Source: JBBQYD01 sp942493075
Lineage (GTDB): Bacteria; Verrucomicrobiota; Verrucomicrobiia; Limisphaerales; UBA8199
Reading direction: 5' to 3'
Assembly: GCA_942493075.1 (NCBI GenBank)
Contig: OW818681.1
Location: 124,001-188,000, forward strand
DNA: 64,000 nt
The notes under the pieces were generated by a model that saw only the letters and a list, made by a program, of their open reading frames with translations, was not told the origin of the DNA and did not search any database. Shown one piece after another: positions 17,098 to 25,584 of this stretch. The position numbers and the translations under genes are program-made. Within the stretch, counting starts at the first letter, position 1. The number at the start of each line of letters is the position of its first letter.

Positions 17098-18348
17098 TTA
17101 TTCGATTTTGAGAAGCACACCTTGTCCGGGAGCCAGCGCATACCAGGGCGCCGGAAATGTCTCGAGTTTGGCTGTTCTTGGAGAGACGTAATTCACGGCT
17201 TTGGGAGCCGTCCTGAAAACCGGTCTGCAAAAAGTGGATTGCTTCAGGTCCTTGTTAACGATCATGACCCATCGGGATCCATCCTCGTGCGTGAACTCGC
17301 CGACGACAAACTGAACCCCAGCCTCCATGCCTTTTAATAGGCTCGTTTCGCGTATCCCGTGGTTGCGTTCCGGGACCTCGCCAATGTGATAGACATCATC
17401 ACTCCGCAATCTCATCAGGACCGGGGCGAGATTTGCGACCTGTCGATTTATGTTCCTCAGATTCTCCCAGGTGTGTGTCTTCTCACCGAATTCGTCCAGC
17501 GGTGCCTCTCTAAAGTTGCCAAGGTCAGGCGCGCCGAGTGCGGCCAACGGTTTGCTGCAGAATTTGTAGTAACCGAGCCCGCGCGCGCCATACACCAGGG
17601 ATCCATAGATCTGGAGGCGAAGGTCGGAAACCGTGGGCACTCGGTAGTTAAAGTGCGCCGCAGTCAGGATGATGTTGTGGAAGGGCAGGTTGTTCCGCAG
17701 AGCGGCGACCCGCACGTCTGAGATGTTTGCCCAGAATCCATATGAAAAGTCCACCGCTTCGCCGATCGCATAGTTGTCATAGGAAATAACCGGCGGCTTG
17801 CAAGTATCCACGAACAACTGGAGGTAGTTGGTGCAATACCAATCGCCCATTCCCGGGGGCAGATTAATGTAGGGCCACTTGCCTGGGGCCAGCTTTCGGA
17901 TTAGTTCTGCGGATTTTGCCAGTTCAAAGAACTGGTTTCCGTCCGGCTCATCTTTCAGGTGGTAGCCGGCCACAGCTCGGTGCTTGTTCAGCTTCTTGAT
18001 CAGGCCAGGCAGGACTGCGTTCGCCTCTTTGCTGTCGAAAGGCTTGTCCCAGTTGGGAGTCAGCCGATGGTCGTAGACGATGGCTTTAACCCTGTGTCTT
18101 TGACACACGTCCAGCAACCGGGGGGGTACAAACGCGATCATATTGATCCCGCAGTCCGCCATTTTCTGGATTGTCTGCTCATCCTCCACATCGTCCCAGG
18201 CCATGAAAACAAAACCAGGGGCCTCCCGGGTTTTCGAGCGTTCCTTGGCGCCAACACCGGTCTGCCCCGCCATTAATACGAGCACCAGAATGCCAGAGAG
18301 CAGAGTCGAAACACCGGAACAGTAAACTTGTTGTCGACGGAGAAGCAT
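17098..18348 (-). CDS. Secreted TIM-barrel glycoside-hydrolase-like protein
   Basis: 416 residues from ATG 18348, chosen because it places the hydrophobic signal (TLLSGILVLVLMAGQTGVGA) close to the N-terminus; the frame stays open to 18381. A barrel follows with GFVFMAWDDVED, AGYHLKDEPDG (Asp-Glu after a beta strand, the position of the acid/base in clan-A-like hydrolases), PVISYDNYAIG and RGLGYYKFC. The C-terminal small beta domain ends FPAPWYALAPGQGVLLKIE. No precise family assigned. It shares the DEP signature with the two GH123-like proteins and the CBM9 protein in this locus and is the first gene of the unit that includes 15223-17061. Confidence 0.68.
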   Translation of the reverse strand: MLLRRQQVYCSGVSTLLSGILVLVLMAGQTGVGAKERSKTREAPGFVFMAWDDVEDEQTIQKMADCGINMIAFVPPRLLDVCQRHRVKAIVYDHRLTPNWDKPFDSKEANAVLPGLIKKLNKHRAVAGYHLKDEPDGNQFFELAKSAELIRKLAPGKWPYINLPPGMGDWYCTNYLQLFVDTCKPPVISYDNYAIGEAVDFSYGFWANISDVRVAALRNNLPFHNIILTAAHFNYRVPTVSDLRLQIYGSLVYGARGLGYYKFCSKPLAALGAPDLGNFREAPLDEFGEKTHTWENLRNINRQVANLAPVLMRLRSDDVYHIGEVPERNHGIRETSLLKGMEAGVQFVVGEFTHEDGSRWVMIVNKDLKQSTFCRPVFRTAPKAVNYVSPRTAKLETFPAPWYALAPGQGVLLKIE

Positions 18349-18352
18349 GATA

Positions 18353-18381
18353 TTTGTTAACACGATGAACTCAAAAGTCAA
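18353..18381 (-). promoter_or_regulatory. Putative promoter with overlapping TGTTAACA palindrome
   Basis: On the minus strand TTGACT (18381-18376) precedes an A/T-rich -10 region (TAACAA, 18359-18354) after 16 bp. The perfect palindrome TGTTAACA (18355-18362) overlaps it and resembles the TTTGTAAACAAA site near the GntR/FCD gene. Repression by that regulator is inferred. Confidence 0.4.
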
Positions 18382-18467
18382 CTCTCCTATTAAATGGTCC
18401 GTCTGATCGTCTATTCATACGAACCACTCTGATTCAGACCGGGTTTTCAAACAGCTCCCAAAAAATA

Positions 18468-18496
18468 TTGCTTCTGCCGCCGAGACCCTCTAATTT
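18468..18496 (+). promoter_or_regulatory. Promoter of tRNA-Val
   Basis: TTGCTT (18468-18473), a 17-bp spacer, then TAATTT (18491-18496), ending 15 bp before the mature tRNA 5' end. This is good sigma-70 geometry for a monocistronic tRNA. Confidence 0.55.
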
Positions 18497-18511
18497 ATCG
18501 TTCCTGCTGTT

Positions 18512-18586
18512 GCGCGGTTAGCTCAGTGGTAGAGCACTTCCTTGACACGGAAGGGGTCAGAGGTTCGAACCCTCTATCGCGCACCA
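18512..18586 (+). tRNA. tRNA-Val (anticodon GAC)
   Basis: A full cloverleaf of 75 nt with genomically encoded CCA. The acceptor GCGCGGU pairs with AUCGCGC and the discriminator is A. The D-arm is GCUC...GAGC. The anticodon stem CUUCC/GGAAG encloses UUGACAC, giving GAC, which reads GUC and GUU valine codons. The T-arm contains GGUUCGAACCC. Its last 13 bases overlap the 3' end of the oppositely oriented CBM9-hydrolase gene. Confidence 0.96.
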
Positions 18587-20988
18587 TCTCTTATCTGATA
18601 CACATGCACCTCTAACGGCTTGAATTCATCTGTCCACTGATTTCGGCTTGGTCGCAGGTCTCGCTCTTCAAAAAGAACCTCCACATTTTCCAAGACGCCT
18701 TTTCTTTTGAAGGCAAACTGCGCTCTGACTTTAGCGGGCTCGCGGTTCACCGCAAAAACGTACAAGTCGCCGTTGAGTTCCTTCACCATCGTATCCAGGG
18801 TGGCACTCTTTGGCGTCACCAGGAGTTTGCTCATGGAGTTCGTGGTTAACAGCACTGGGCTGAGTTGTTGAAGTTCTCCTGCAAGGTGTTTGAGCGCGGT
18901 CCAATGCTCCGGGTAATCCTGGATGTAATACTTCGATGCGGTATGCGCCCAATAAACAATCCCCTTGGCCCCATGCACCAGTGCCAGATAGGTCATGCAA
19001 CGCTCCTCGGCGGGCGTCGGGCGATGCACTTGATCCACCTTCCCGGTGCGCCACACGCTCCAATCGAAGGCTTGCGGTATCGTCCAGATCGGTTTAGCAA
19101 CGGCAACACTTTCGCGGGCGCCGTCCATGCATTCTGACACATAGGTCACGGGCGAATGTGGGATTGGGTAAGGATCAATCCAAACGATGTCTGCGGAATC
19201 GCCATAATTGGCAGCCGCTTCTGGCGACATGATGACCAGTGAACAAGGGTGCGACGGATCAGTCTCCTTAACCAATTGATAGTAATCGCGCACCGTCTGC
19301 ACGCTGGCCACACCAATGCCCTCTGGTTCATCCACGAGATACCAGCCGAGCAGGGCTGGATGATGCATTCGGGCCTGGATCTCTCCAACCAGTTCTTCCC
19401 TAGATGCCTTGTGCTCCCTCACCCGAAATGGATTGGCTGGATAAACAAACGCACGCAAATCGTGCCGGCGGGCGGCATCGAGCAACGGGGTAATGGTCTC
19501 CACAGTATAGGCGTAGAACACCGTGGTGTTGAAACCAGCCTTTCGCGCTTCCTCCATCACGGCATCGTGGCTGCCTTCACGCGCCTGAATTGTGTAAAGT
19601 CCAACAGGAAACCAGGGTTTGCCGTCCACAGTGAGGAATCCGTTCGGATCAAACCCGACCAGTGGGTTTGGACAATAAGGCAGGGGACGGGATTCAGCCG
19701 CAGCCACAACTTCTGAGCCGCGCAACAGGCGGACACTGATCGAATAGCACCCCGCCTCACGGTTCCTGAGATCGAAGCAGACCGCGTTGGTCTGCCCGGC
19801 ACGGGGGCGCTGGATGCGGTTTTCCAGCGGATGCGCCTCGCCTGCCCGACTTAGCGTCGTTTCCATGCGCGTGCCACGGATTTCTTTGGCTGGAAGGTGG
19901 AGTGCAACTCGCGCCTCGGCCCGGTGATACTGCAAGGCATAAAGAGACTCTGAGATGCCAATCTCCGGCAGGACCTGGAAACTGCGGAACCCGTTGTAGA
20001 GCGTTTCTGAACTGGAGCTGTTTTTGACCGACACGTGAAGCTGATGCGGGCCGATTGCTTCGAGCGCCAATGGCAGGCTGACCTTACTCGCCCCACCAGC
20101 CGGCACTGTGGTCGTTCCGGAATGCTCAAGCAAGTTCGAGCCTCCCCTCACGGAAGCAGTCCAATTGATCAGGGCCGGGGTGGGGGCGGGATTTACCAAT
20201 TCGAGCTTCTGTGAAGCAGGGCCGCGCACCCGATCCAGATTCAAAGGGAGTTGAATGCGCAAAGGTTGTTTGGCTCGGCCCGGTCCGCTGGGGATGTACA
20301 GTTCTCCCAGGCGGGCGGGGTTGACGTATTGAATTCGGGTGGGTGCCCAACTGCTATCTTCGCGTTCGGCACCGACCCGTCCGCGCCCGAGGTTCAAACC
20401 GACACACGCACCGTGCTTGGGATCGATATCAAAAGTCTTGAATGGGAGGCGCACCTCGGCAACCCACTCATTCCCGCTGCGGGAGCAAGCTGCCGTCCAG
20501 ATGCCATCCCATTTTGGTTCATCCTTGCTTGTTTCCGGTGGGGTGATCTTACCCTCGGCATCGTACCGAGCCCCCAGGCTGTTAACGATCAGATGGAACA
20601 GACGGCTGCGAGCATTGTCCGGATCAAGGACTATTTCGACGGTGTCATCGCCCCAGACTGGATCATCATGGTTTTTATGTTTGGCGAGGATCTTGTCTGG
20701 AAGCGGCTCGGAGCAACGGAAACCGAGGTAGAGGGCGTCCGAGTCGCACAGGATGCGCACGGTGGTTGGTGCGAGCGGTCGTTGCTCGGGATGGCTGACT
20801 TTGACGAAGCCAGACAAGGATTCGGCATTGCGCCAGGCCGGTTCATCGAGAGTGCCATCGATGGCAGGAGGGGAAGGGGTCCAGGAAGCGGTGGCGTGTT
20901 TAGGTGCCGGGGCGTTTGGGAGTGCGCAGCAAAAGGAGAGAGAAGCGAGAAGGAGGCAGAGAGGGTTGAATGGGATGATTTTTGTCAC
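18574..20988 (-). CDS. Secreted CBM9-like domain plus glycoside-hydrolase TIM-barrel protein
   Basis: 804 residues. The signal peptide (CLLLASLSFCCALP) is followed by a CBM9-like module (about 30-235): PPAIDGTLDEPAW, a common opening, then ALYLGFRC and WGDDTVEIVLDP. A beta linker leads to a barrel from about 440, with FPVGLYTIQA, FNTTVFYAYT and GWYLVDEPEG (Asp-Glu near 551, likely active site), then WIDPYP and GAKGIVYWAHT. CBM9-type modules bind ends of glycan chains. Probably extracytoplasmic. The final residues DGAR and the stop are encoded by the antisense of the tRNA-Val acceptor end. It is divergent from the PF07090-like gene at 21178. Confidence 0.75.
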   Translation of the reverse strand: MTKIIPFNPLCLLLASLSFCCALPNAPAPKHATASWTPSPPAIDGTLDEPAWRNAESLSGFVKVSHPEQRPLAPTTVRILCDSDALYLGFRCSEPLPDKILAKHKNHDDPVWGDDTVEIVLDPDNARSRLFHLIVNSLGARYDAEGKITPPETSKDEPKWDGIWTAACSRSGNEWVAEVRLPFKTFDIDPKHGACVGLNLGRGRVGAEREDSSWAPTRIQYVNPARLGELYIPSGPGRAKQPLRIQLPLNLDRVRGPASQKLELVNPAPTPALINWTASVRGGSNLLEHSGTTTVPAGGASKVSLPLALEAIGPHQLHVSVKNSSSSETLYNGFRSFQVLPEIGISESLYALQYHRAEARVALHLPAKEIRGTRMETTLSRAGEAHPLENRIQRPRAGQTNAVCFDLRNREAGCYSISVRLLRGSEVVAAAESRPLPYCPNPLVGFDPNGFLTVDGKPWFPVGLYTIQAREGSHDAVMEEARKAGFNTTVFYAYTVETITPLLDAARRHDLRAFVYPANPFRVREHKASREELVGEIQARMHHPALLGWYLVDEPEGIGVASVQTVRDYYQLVKETDPSHPCSLVIMSPEAAANYGDSADIVWIDPYPIPHSPVTYVSECMDGARESVAVAKPIWTIPQAFDWSVWRTGKVDQVHRPTPAEERCMTYLALVHGAKGIVYWAHTASKYYIQDYPEHWTALKHLAGELQQLSPVLLTTNSMSKLLVTPKSATLDTMVKELNGDLYVFAVNREPAKVRAQFAFKRKGVLENVEVLFEERDLRPSRNQWTDEFKPLEVHVYQIRDGAR

Positions 20989-21177
20989 TTGACGCGAAGC
21001 TACCTGTATAAACCGGCGAAGGCTATTTCAAAATGCCTTATCAGCCGGGGCTCCAAACGCTACGCAGCGTTTTGGAATCGCGCACGCGGAGCCGCTCCAG
21101 GGGTGTCACCCGCTCTCAGCCAGACCTTTTTTAACCTCGGATTGCGTGAGACCTCACTTTACCGGTAGCATCCCTTC
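20989..21177. promoter_or_regulatory. Divergent promoter region with a 7-bp-arm palindrome
   Basis: 189 bp between the CBM9-hydrolase gene and the PF07090-like gene. AAACGCT (21055-21061) and AGCGTTT (21066-21072) are perfect arms around ACGC. It could be an operator or leader hairpin; no promoter can be picked confidently. Confidence 0.35.
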
Positions 21178-21990
21178 ATGAGCAAAGGACGAGCCGGCCG
21201 GTTCAAACACGTGCTGTACCTTGGGGATTGGGCCTTTCGAATGGGCCCTGTCTTTGTCGAAACACCCTTTGGCACGGAAGCCAAGGGGTCGGAGTTGATG
21301 TTTCACGGATCGCGCCTGGTCGAGTCCCTGGAGAGTTCCTGCGACGTCACGTGCATGGCGAACTGGGAGCTCTATCGCTTGGAACCATTCAGGTTGGAAA
21401 AAATCCTGAAGCAATCTGCCGGACTCATCCTCAGCGATGTTGAAGCGAAGTGTTTTCATCTGTATCCCGGATTCTTTGACCGGTCCCACCGTGAGCGCAG
21501 TGTGGTGACGTTTCCAGATCGCCTGGTAGCGGTGCGGGAATGGGTGAAGGGCGGGGGAGGGTTAATGATGCTTGGTGGGTGGTTGTCTTTCAGTGGTTCC
21601 CAAGGCAAGGCGGCTTGGGGCCGGAGCCAGTTGGCCGAGGCACTGCCGGTTCAGTGCATGCTCACCGAAGATCTGGTGGAATCATCTGCTGGGTTTACCG
21701 TCGAAGTGGTCGAACCCGGCCACCCGGTCGTGAAAGGGCTGCCATGGAAGAAGTTTCCACCCATCCTTGGCTATAATGAGGTGACAGTGAAATCGGATGC
21801 CAAGGTGCTTTTGCGTGTCAAGGAGACAGGGCACCCTTTGTTGGTGGTGGGTCAGTACGGCAAGGGCAGGACTCTCACTTATATGTCCGATCCAGCGCCG
21901 CACTGGGGCTTAAACTTCGAGCTTTGGGAAGGATACGCACCGTTTTGGCGTCAGGCATTGAATTGGACCACGAATAACTCGAAGCGCTAG
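21178..21990 (+). CDS. PF07090-like glutamine-amidotransferase-fold protein, copy 1
   Basis: 270 residues, cytosolic (no signal). The fold resembles class I glutamine amidotransferase/ThuA-like proteins: VLYLGDWAF at the start, GLILSDVEAKCFHLYP, GGGLMMLGGWLSFSG, HPVVKGLPW, and GQYGKGRTLTYMSDPAPHWG at the end. PF07090 members are uncharacterised; catalytic activity is unproven. A second copy at 29653-30468 is very similar (about four residues in five by eye). It stands alone upstream of the LuxR-type regulator gene, which runs convergently. Confidence 0.72.
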   Translation: MSKGRAGRFKHVLYLGDWAFRMGPVFVETPFGTEAKGSELMFHGSRLVESLESSCDVTCMANWELYRLEPFRLEKILKQSAGLILSDVEAKCFHLYPGFFDRSHRERSVVTFPDRLVAVREWVKGGGGLMMLGGWLSFSGSQGKAAWGRSQLAEALPVQCMLTEDLVESSAGFTVEVVEPGHPVVKGLPWKKFPPILGYNEVTVKSDAKVLLRVKETGHPLLVVGQYGKGRTLTYMSDPAPHWGLNFELWEGYAPFWRQALNWTTNNSKR

Positions 21991-22053
21991 CGGGGTTGTT
22001 GCGTTCGATTCGATCGGGCCTCCCCGATGGCGTGGCTCTCCGAATCTAGCGGC

Positions 22054-22608
22054 CTAGCACAATCGCTCCATGAGCGCTTTGGCCACGGCGGCACTGCGTG
22101 TGTGGACGTTGAGCTTGCCGTAAATGCTCCTCTCGTGATTGACGATCGTGTGATAGCTGATGGATAGGGTTTCGGCGATTTCCTTCTTAATCAGGCCTTT
22201 GGTCATCAATCGGAGCACCTGAATTTCGCGGCTCGAAAGCTGATAGGGATTGGTGGGCTGAAGCGGGGCGAACTCCTTCGAGGGTTGGATGGCCTCCATC
22301 ACGGATCGGGAGATCCAGTTGGCCATGTCTCTGCCGTTTTCCCAGTGGCTGATCACAAAGAGAGCCACTCCGGGGTGGTGCGTCTCAATCTCGTTCAGAA
22401 CCTGTTGCATTCCCTTGTCTGGTCTGCCTGAGACCAGGATGAAGGCTGGCCGGTGGCCCTGTTCGAGCAAGGTGCTGGCACGCTTAAGATTCAGGACGCG
22501 GACGCGTTGTGAGAGTTGTGTTGCGAGCAGGTGATAGGGCGTTTCATCTCCCGGCGCCTGCCCCTGTAAAATCCATATTCTCGGCGTCGTTGGGAACTTT
22601 TGCTCCAT
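22054..22608 (-). CDS. LuxR-type regulator with a degenerate receiver domain
   Basis: 184 residues. The C-terminal HTH (about 120-184) is a clear NarL/LuxR domain: LSSREIQVLRLMTKGLIKKEIA, then a YHTIVNHERSIYGKL recognition helix. The N-terminal 110 residues have receiver-like length, but the position expected for the phospho-Asp reads FILVSGRPDKG with Ser60, so phosphorylation control is doubtful. It is divergent from the second LamG/pseudopilin cassette across a 213-bp gap and is the natural candidate regulator of it. The signal is unknown. Confidence 0.8.
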   Translation of the reverse strand: MEQKFPTTPRIWILQGQAPGDETPYHLLATQLSQRVRVLNLKRASTLLEQGHRPAFILVSGRPDKGMQQVLNEIETHHPGVALFVISHWENGRDMANWISRSVMEAIQPSKEFAPLQPTNPYQLSSREIQVLRLMTKGLIKKEIAETLSISYHTIVNHERSIYGKLNVHTRSAAVAKALMERLC

Positions 22609-22821
22609 GTTCAGAGAGGCGAATGCGGCGGCGCAGGATGGGGATGCCGGTGATAGATGGGATTGAGATGGAAGTTCACGTTGGTGACGCTAAGGGAGAT
22701 AGGTTCAGCGGGGTATGACATGTTTATGCCATTGTTTGTCACCTTGGTTTGGGTGTTAAGTTCGAGATGAACATGACAGAACACCATTTGCACAACCAAG
22801 ACAACCCCAAATACTCAAAAA

Positions 22822-24606
22822 ATGAAATCTCACTCCGCTCTTGCAGTAATCCTCGCTGCTGCAGCCCTGCTGCCGGCCTCAGTCATGAGCCAGACAGCCT
22901 ATTCCACGGTGGTTTCTAATGATGCGCCTGTTCTTTATTGGAATTTTGATGAGCCTTCAGGGAGTGCACTGGAGGTGATGCCCATCGTGCTGCCGAGCAC
23001 GATTAATGATCTTGCCCCAGCGGCCACGGCCACGCGACTCAGTCACACTGTTATGGCGAGCGGCCTTAACCTCGGAAACGCAGCAAGCTTCCTTGTAGGG
23101 GACTACTTCATGGCTGAGAACCTCGCGGCTTACACCAACATGATCGAGGGGGCGTGGGCTATCGAATTCTGGATGCGCGCACAGGGTAGCATCGAGTTCC
23201 AGCGGAACAATTATCTCATCAATTTAGGCAGCGGGGGCGGGAATGCCCCGGCTGTGTTGTACGACTACGTGGGCGGCGCTCAACCGCGCGGCGGACTGGA
23301 AGTGTTCAGCAACGGGAACCGCACCGGCCCGGGCCCTGTCGTAAGCGACTTCGATTGGCATCATGTCGTTTTTGTATTCTACGGCAACGGGACGCTGGGT
23401 GTTGCGGATCGAGCGGATATCTACTTGGATGGAACAAACATGCCTAATGTGCGCAGCACGTTCAGTTCTGCCCTGAATCTCGCTCGTATAGTAGTGGGCA
23501 CCTCCGCGCCTCAGTTCGCGGGGTTAGACGGGTTTGAAGGCGAGTTGGATGAAGTCGCGATATACGATTTGACCAGCCTGACAACCGAGACGGCGGTCAC
23601 AACGAAGATGTCCCAAGTCGCCGCCGGCCACTATGCGCTAGCCAAGACGACTCAGCCTTACGCTCCGGGTGTGCTGGCCGATCAACCTCTGTTTTACTGG
23701 AATTTTGATGAGGAGAGCGGGAACGCCCTGCAATTAGCTCCACTGACGGTTGGCGCGGTTCGGAACGATCTTTTGCCGCTCGGTGAAGCGAGTCGGATTG
23801 ATCACAGCTCAAGCGGCTCAGGTTTGGCCCTCGGACAGGCTGCCCACATCCCTGAGGGAGGGTACTTCGGCATCTCCCAGCTTGTTGTAACTAACGCAGC
23901 GATTTCCGCTCCGTGGCTTATCGAGTTCTGGATGCAAGCCGAAGGCGACCTCGTCACACATCCTCGAAACGATTACCTGGTAAACATCGGCAACAATACT
24001 CCTGCAGTTCTCTACGATTACGTGGGCGCAAGCACCAGCGGCGGAATTGAACTGTTCCACAACGCAACACGCACTGGCTCCGGCCCCGCTATCGTTGATC
24101 CTGCCTGGCACCACATTATTCTCGCTTACTATGGTGACGGCGCATCAGGCGTTGCGGATCGTTGTGACATCTATATGGATGGCACCAACGCTGCGCAAAA
24201 TGTGCGAGGCACGTTCAGCTCCGTTCTACTGCTCACGAGCCTGACATTCGGTTCTTCGGGTGCGCCCTACGCTGTGCCGGATGGTTTCCAGGGAAATCTC
24301 GATGAACTCGCGTTCTATGATCTTGGTTCATTGCAGACCGAAGAGGCGGTGACGCAGAAAGCGACTGACCTTGCCGCGCGTCACTATGCCGCCGCTCAGC
24401 AACCGGCACTGCAGGTCTCTCGTTCCGGCAATTCTCTCACAATCTCATGGAGCGTTTCCGCCACTGGGTTCGGGCTGGAATCCTGCAGCAGTTTGTCCAC
24501 TCCCTCATGGATCGCCGTGCCAGAAACAGTAACAGTCGTGGATGGGAAGGCCCGCGTCACGGTCGTAGCGGATGGCCCGGTCAGATTCTTCCGATTGAAG
24601 AAATAG
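22822..24606 (+). CDS. Secreted protein with two LamG-like repeats (cassette 2 cargo)
   Basis: 594 residues; signal peptide about 1-23 (ending VMSQT). Two ~255-residue jelly-roll repeats follow (about 25-278 and 280-525). Each opens with LYWNFDE or FYWNFDE and contains IEFWMQA- or IEFWMRA-type strands, AVLYDYVGG, GPAIVDPAWHH-like text and a DELAFYDL-like end. The C-terminal ~65 residues form a terminal beta domain ending FFRLKK. No catalytic motif. This is a different LamG subtype from the 2812 protein but the same gene position: cargo, then hairpin, then pseudopilin. Surface or extracellular adhesion or glycan binding is inferred. Confidence 0.8.
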   Translation: MKSHSALAVILAAAALLPASVMSQTAYSTVVSNDAPVLYWNFDEPSGSALEVMPIVLPSTINDLAPAATATRLSHTVMASGLNLGNAASFLVGDYFMAENLAAYTNMIEGAWAIEFWMRAQGSIEFQRNNYLINLGSGGGNAPAVLYDYVGGAQPRGGLEVFSNGNRTGPGPVVSDFDWHHVVFVFYGNGTLGVADRADIYLDGTNMPNVRSTFSSALNLARIVVGTSAPQFAGLDGFEGELDEVAIYDLTSLTTETAVTTKMSQVAAGHYALAKTTQPYAPGVLADQPLFYWNFDEESGNALQLAPLTVGAVRNDLLPLGEASRIDHSSSGSGLALGQAAHIPEGGYFGISQLVVTNAAISAPWLIEFWMQAEGDLVTHPRNDYLVNIGNNTPAVLYDYVGASTSGGIELFHNATRTGSGPAIVDPAWHHIILAYYGDGASGVADRCDIYMDGTNAAQNVRGTFSSVLLLTSLTFGSSGAPYAVPDGFQGNLDELAFYDLGSLQTEEAVTQKATDLAARHYAAAQQPALQVSRSGNSLTISWSVSATGFGLESCSSLSTPSWIAVPETVTVVDGKARVTVVADGPVRFFRLKK

Positions 24607-24617
24607 CCACAGAGCAA

Positions 24618-24641
24618 CTGGAGCCTCCTTGGGGGCTCCAG
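24618..24641 (+). terminator. Intercistronic hairpin between cargo and pseudopilin
   Basis: CTGGAGCCTCC (24618-24628) pairs with GGGGGCTCCAG (24631-24641), with one G-T pair and a 2-base loop, 12 bp after the cargo stop and 22 bp before the pseudopilin start. No U-run follows, so partial termination or 3'-end stabilisation is more likely than full termination. Confidence 0.6.
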
Positions 24642-24662
24642 TCCTCGATTCCAACCGAACAA

Positions 24663-25433
24663 ATGAAAACCAGAGTTGAGCGTATGCATCACCGAGTCTG
24701 GCGCGGTTTCACACTAATCGAGTTGCTCGTTGTCATCGCAATCATCGCGATCCTTGCGGCGATGCTGCTGCCAGCTCTGAGCAAAGCCAAGGTCCGAGCC
24801 CAGCGCATTCAATGTCTGAGCAATCTCCGGCAACTCGGCCTCGGTTGGGTCATGTATGCCAATGATAACAACGACGTCCTTGTTCCAAATAACGGCAACG
24901 TGACTGATGAGTTCCATACCTGGGTGAAAGGCTGGCTGGGACCAACGGGCACGCCAGATAACACTAACATTATCCACCTGGAAAAGAGCATGCTTTCCTC
25001 GTTCGTGAAAGGAGCCCAGGTGTGGCATTGCCCCGGAGATAAGAGCGATAAGGTCCGTAGCATGTCCATGAACGGCTGGCTCAACTCTCTTTCCCCGGCG
25101 ATCGGCGACAGAATCACTGATTTCCGAATGAATAAGAGAATGTCCGATTTCATTAATCCTGGTCCCACGGATACATGGGTGCTCGTGGATGAGAGGAACG
25201 ACACCATAAACGACGGCTATTTTGAAGTCATGATGTCCAAAGAGGTGATCGTGGATTTTCCCGCGAGCTATCATGACAACTCGGGTTGTCTGAACTTTGC
25301 CGACGGGCATTCTGAGACGAAACGCTGGCTCGATCCACGCACCCGGCCTGCCAGCGCGGTCCTCCGCAGTGGCTCACCCCGCAATGTGGATCTCAAATGG
25401 CTCCAGGCTCACACTACAGGCCGCGCAAATTGA
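24663..25433 (+). CDS. Pseudopilin with H-X9-DG tail (cassette 2)
   Basis: 256 residues from ATG 24663; an open frame continues upstream to 24447 through the cargo gene and is ignored. The prepilin signal starts at GFTLIELLVVIAIIAILAAM about 15 residues in, and the peptidase cleaves after Gly. The globular domain ends with YHDNSGCLNFADGHSE, which fits H-X9-DG exactly. Inner-membrane pseudopilin of a type II secretion-like or type IV pilus-like machine. No other secretion genes lie in this window, so the machinery must be elsewhere. Confidence 0.9.
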   Translation: MKTRVERMHHRVWRGFTLIELLVVIAIIAILAAMLLPALSKAKVRAQRIQCLSNLRQLGLGWVMYANDNNDVLVPNNGNVTDEFHTWVKGWLGPTGTPDNTNIIHLEKSMLSSFVKGAQVWHCPGDKSDKVRSMSMNGWLNSLSPAIGDRITDFRMNKRMSDFINPGPTDTWVLVDERNDTINDGYFEVMMSKEVIVDFPASYHDNSGCLNFADGHSETKRWLDPRTRPASAVLRSGSPRNVDLKWLQAHTTGRAN

Positions 25434-25584
25434 ATGGTTCATGACTTCATCAATCCTTTGCGACTACTCCTCACACCTATAGCATTCAGACGTGTCTCCC
25501 TTTAAACATAATCGCATGTTCACACCCTGCCGACCCGACTTCGCCTTGCGCACCCCACCATCTCGCAAGCGAGGGGATAGCCAT

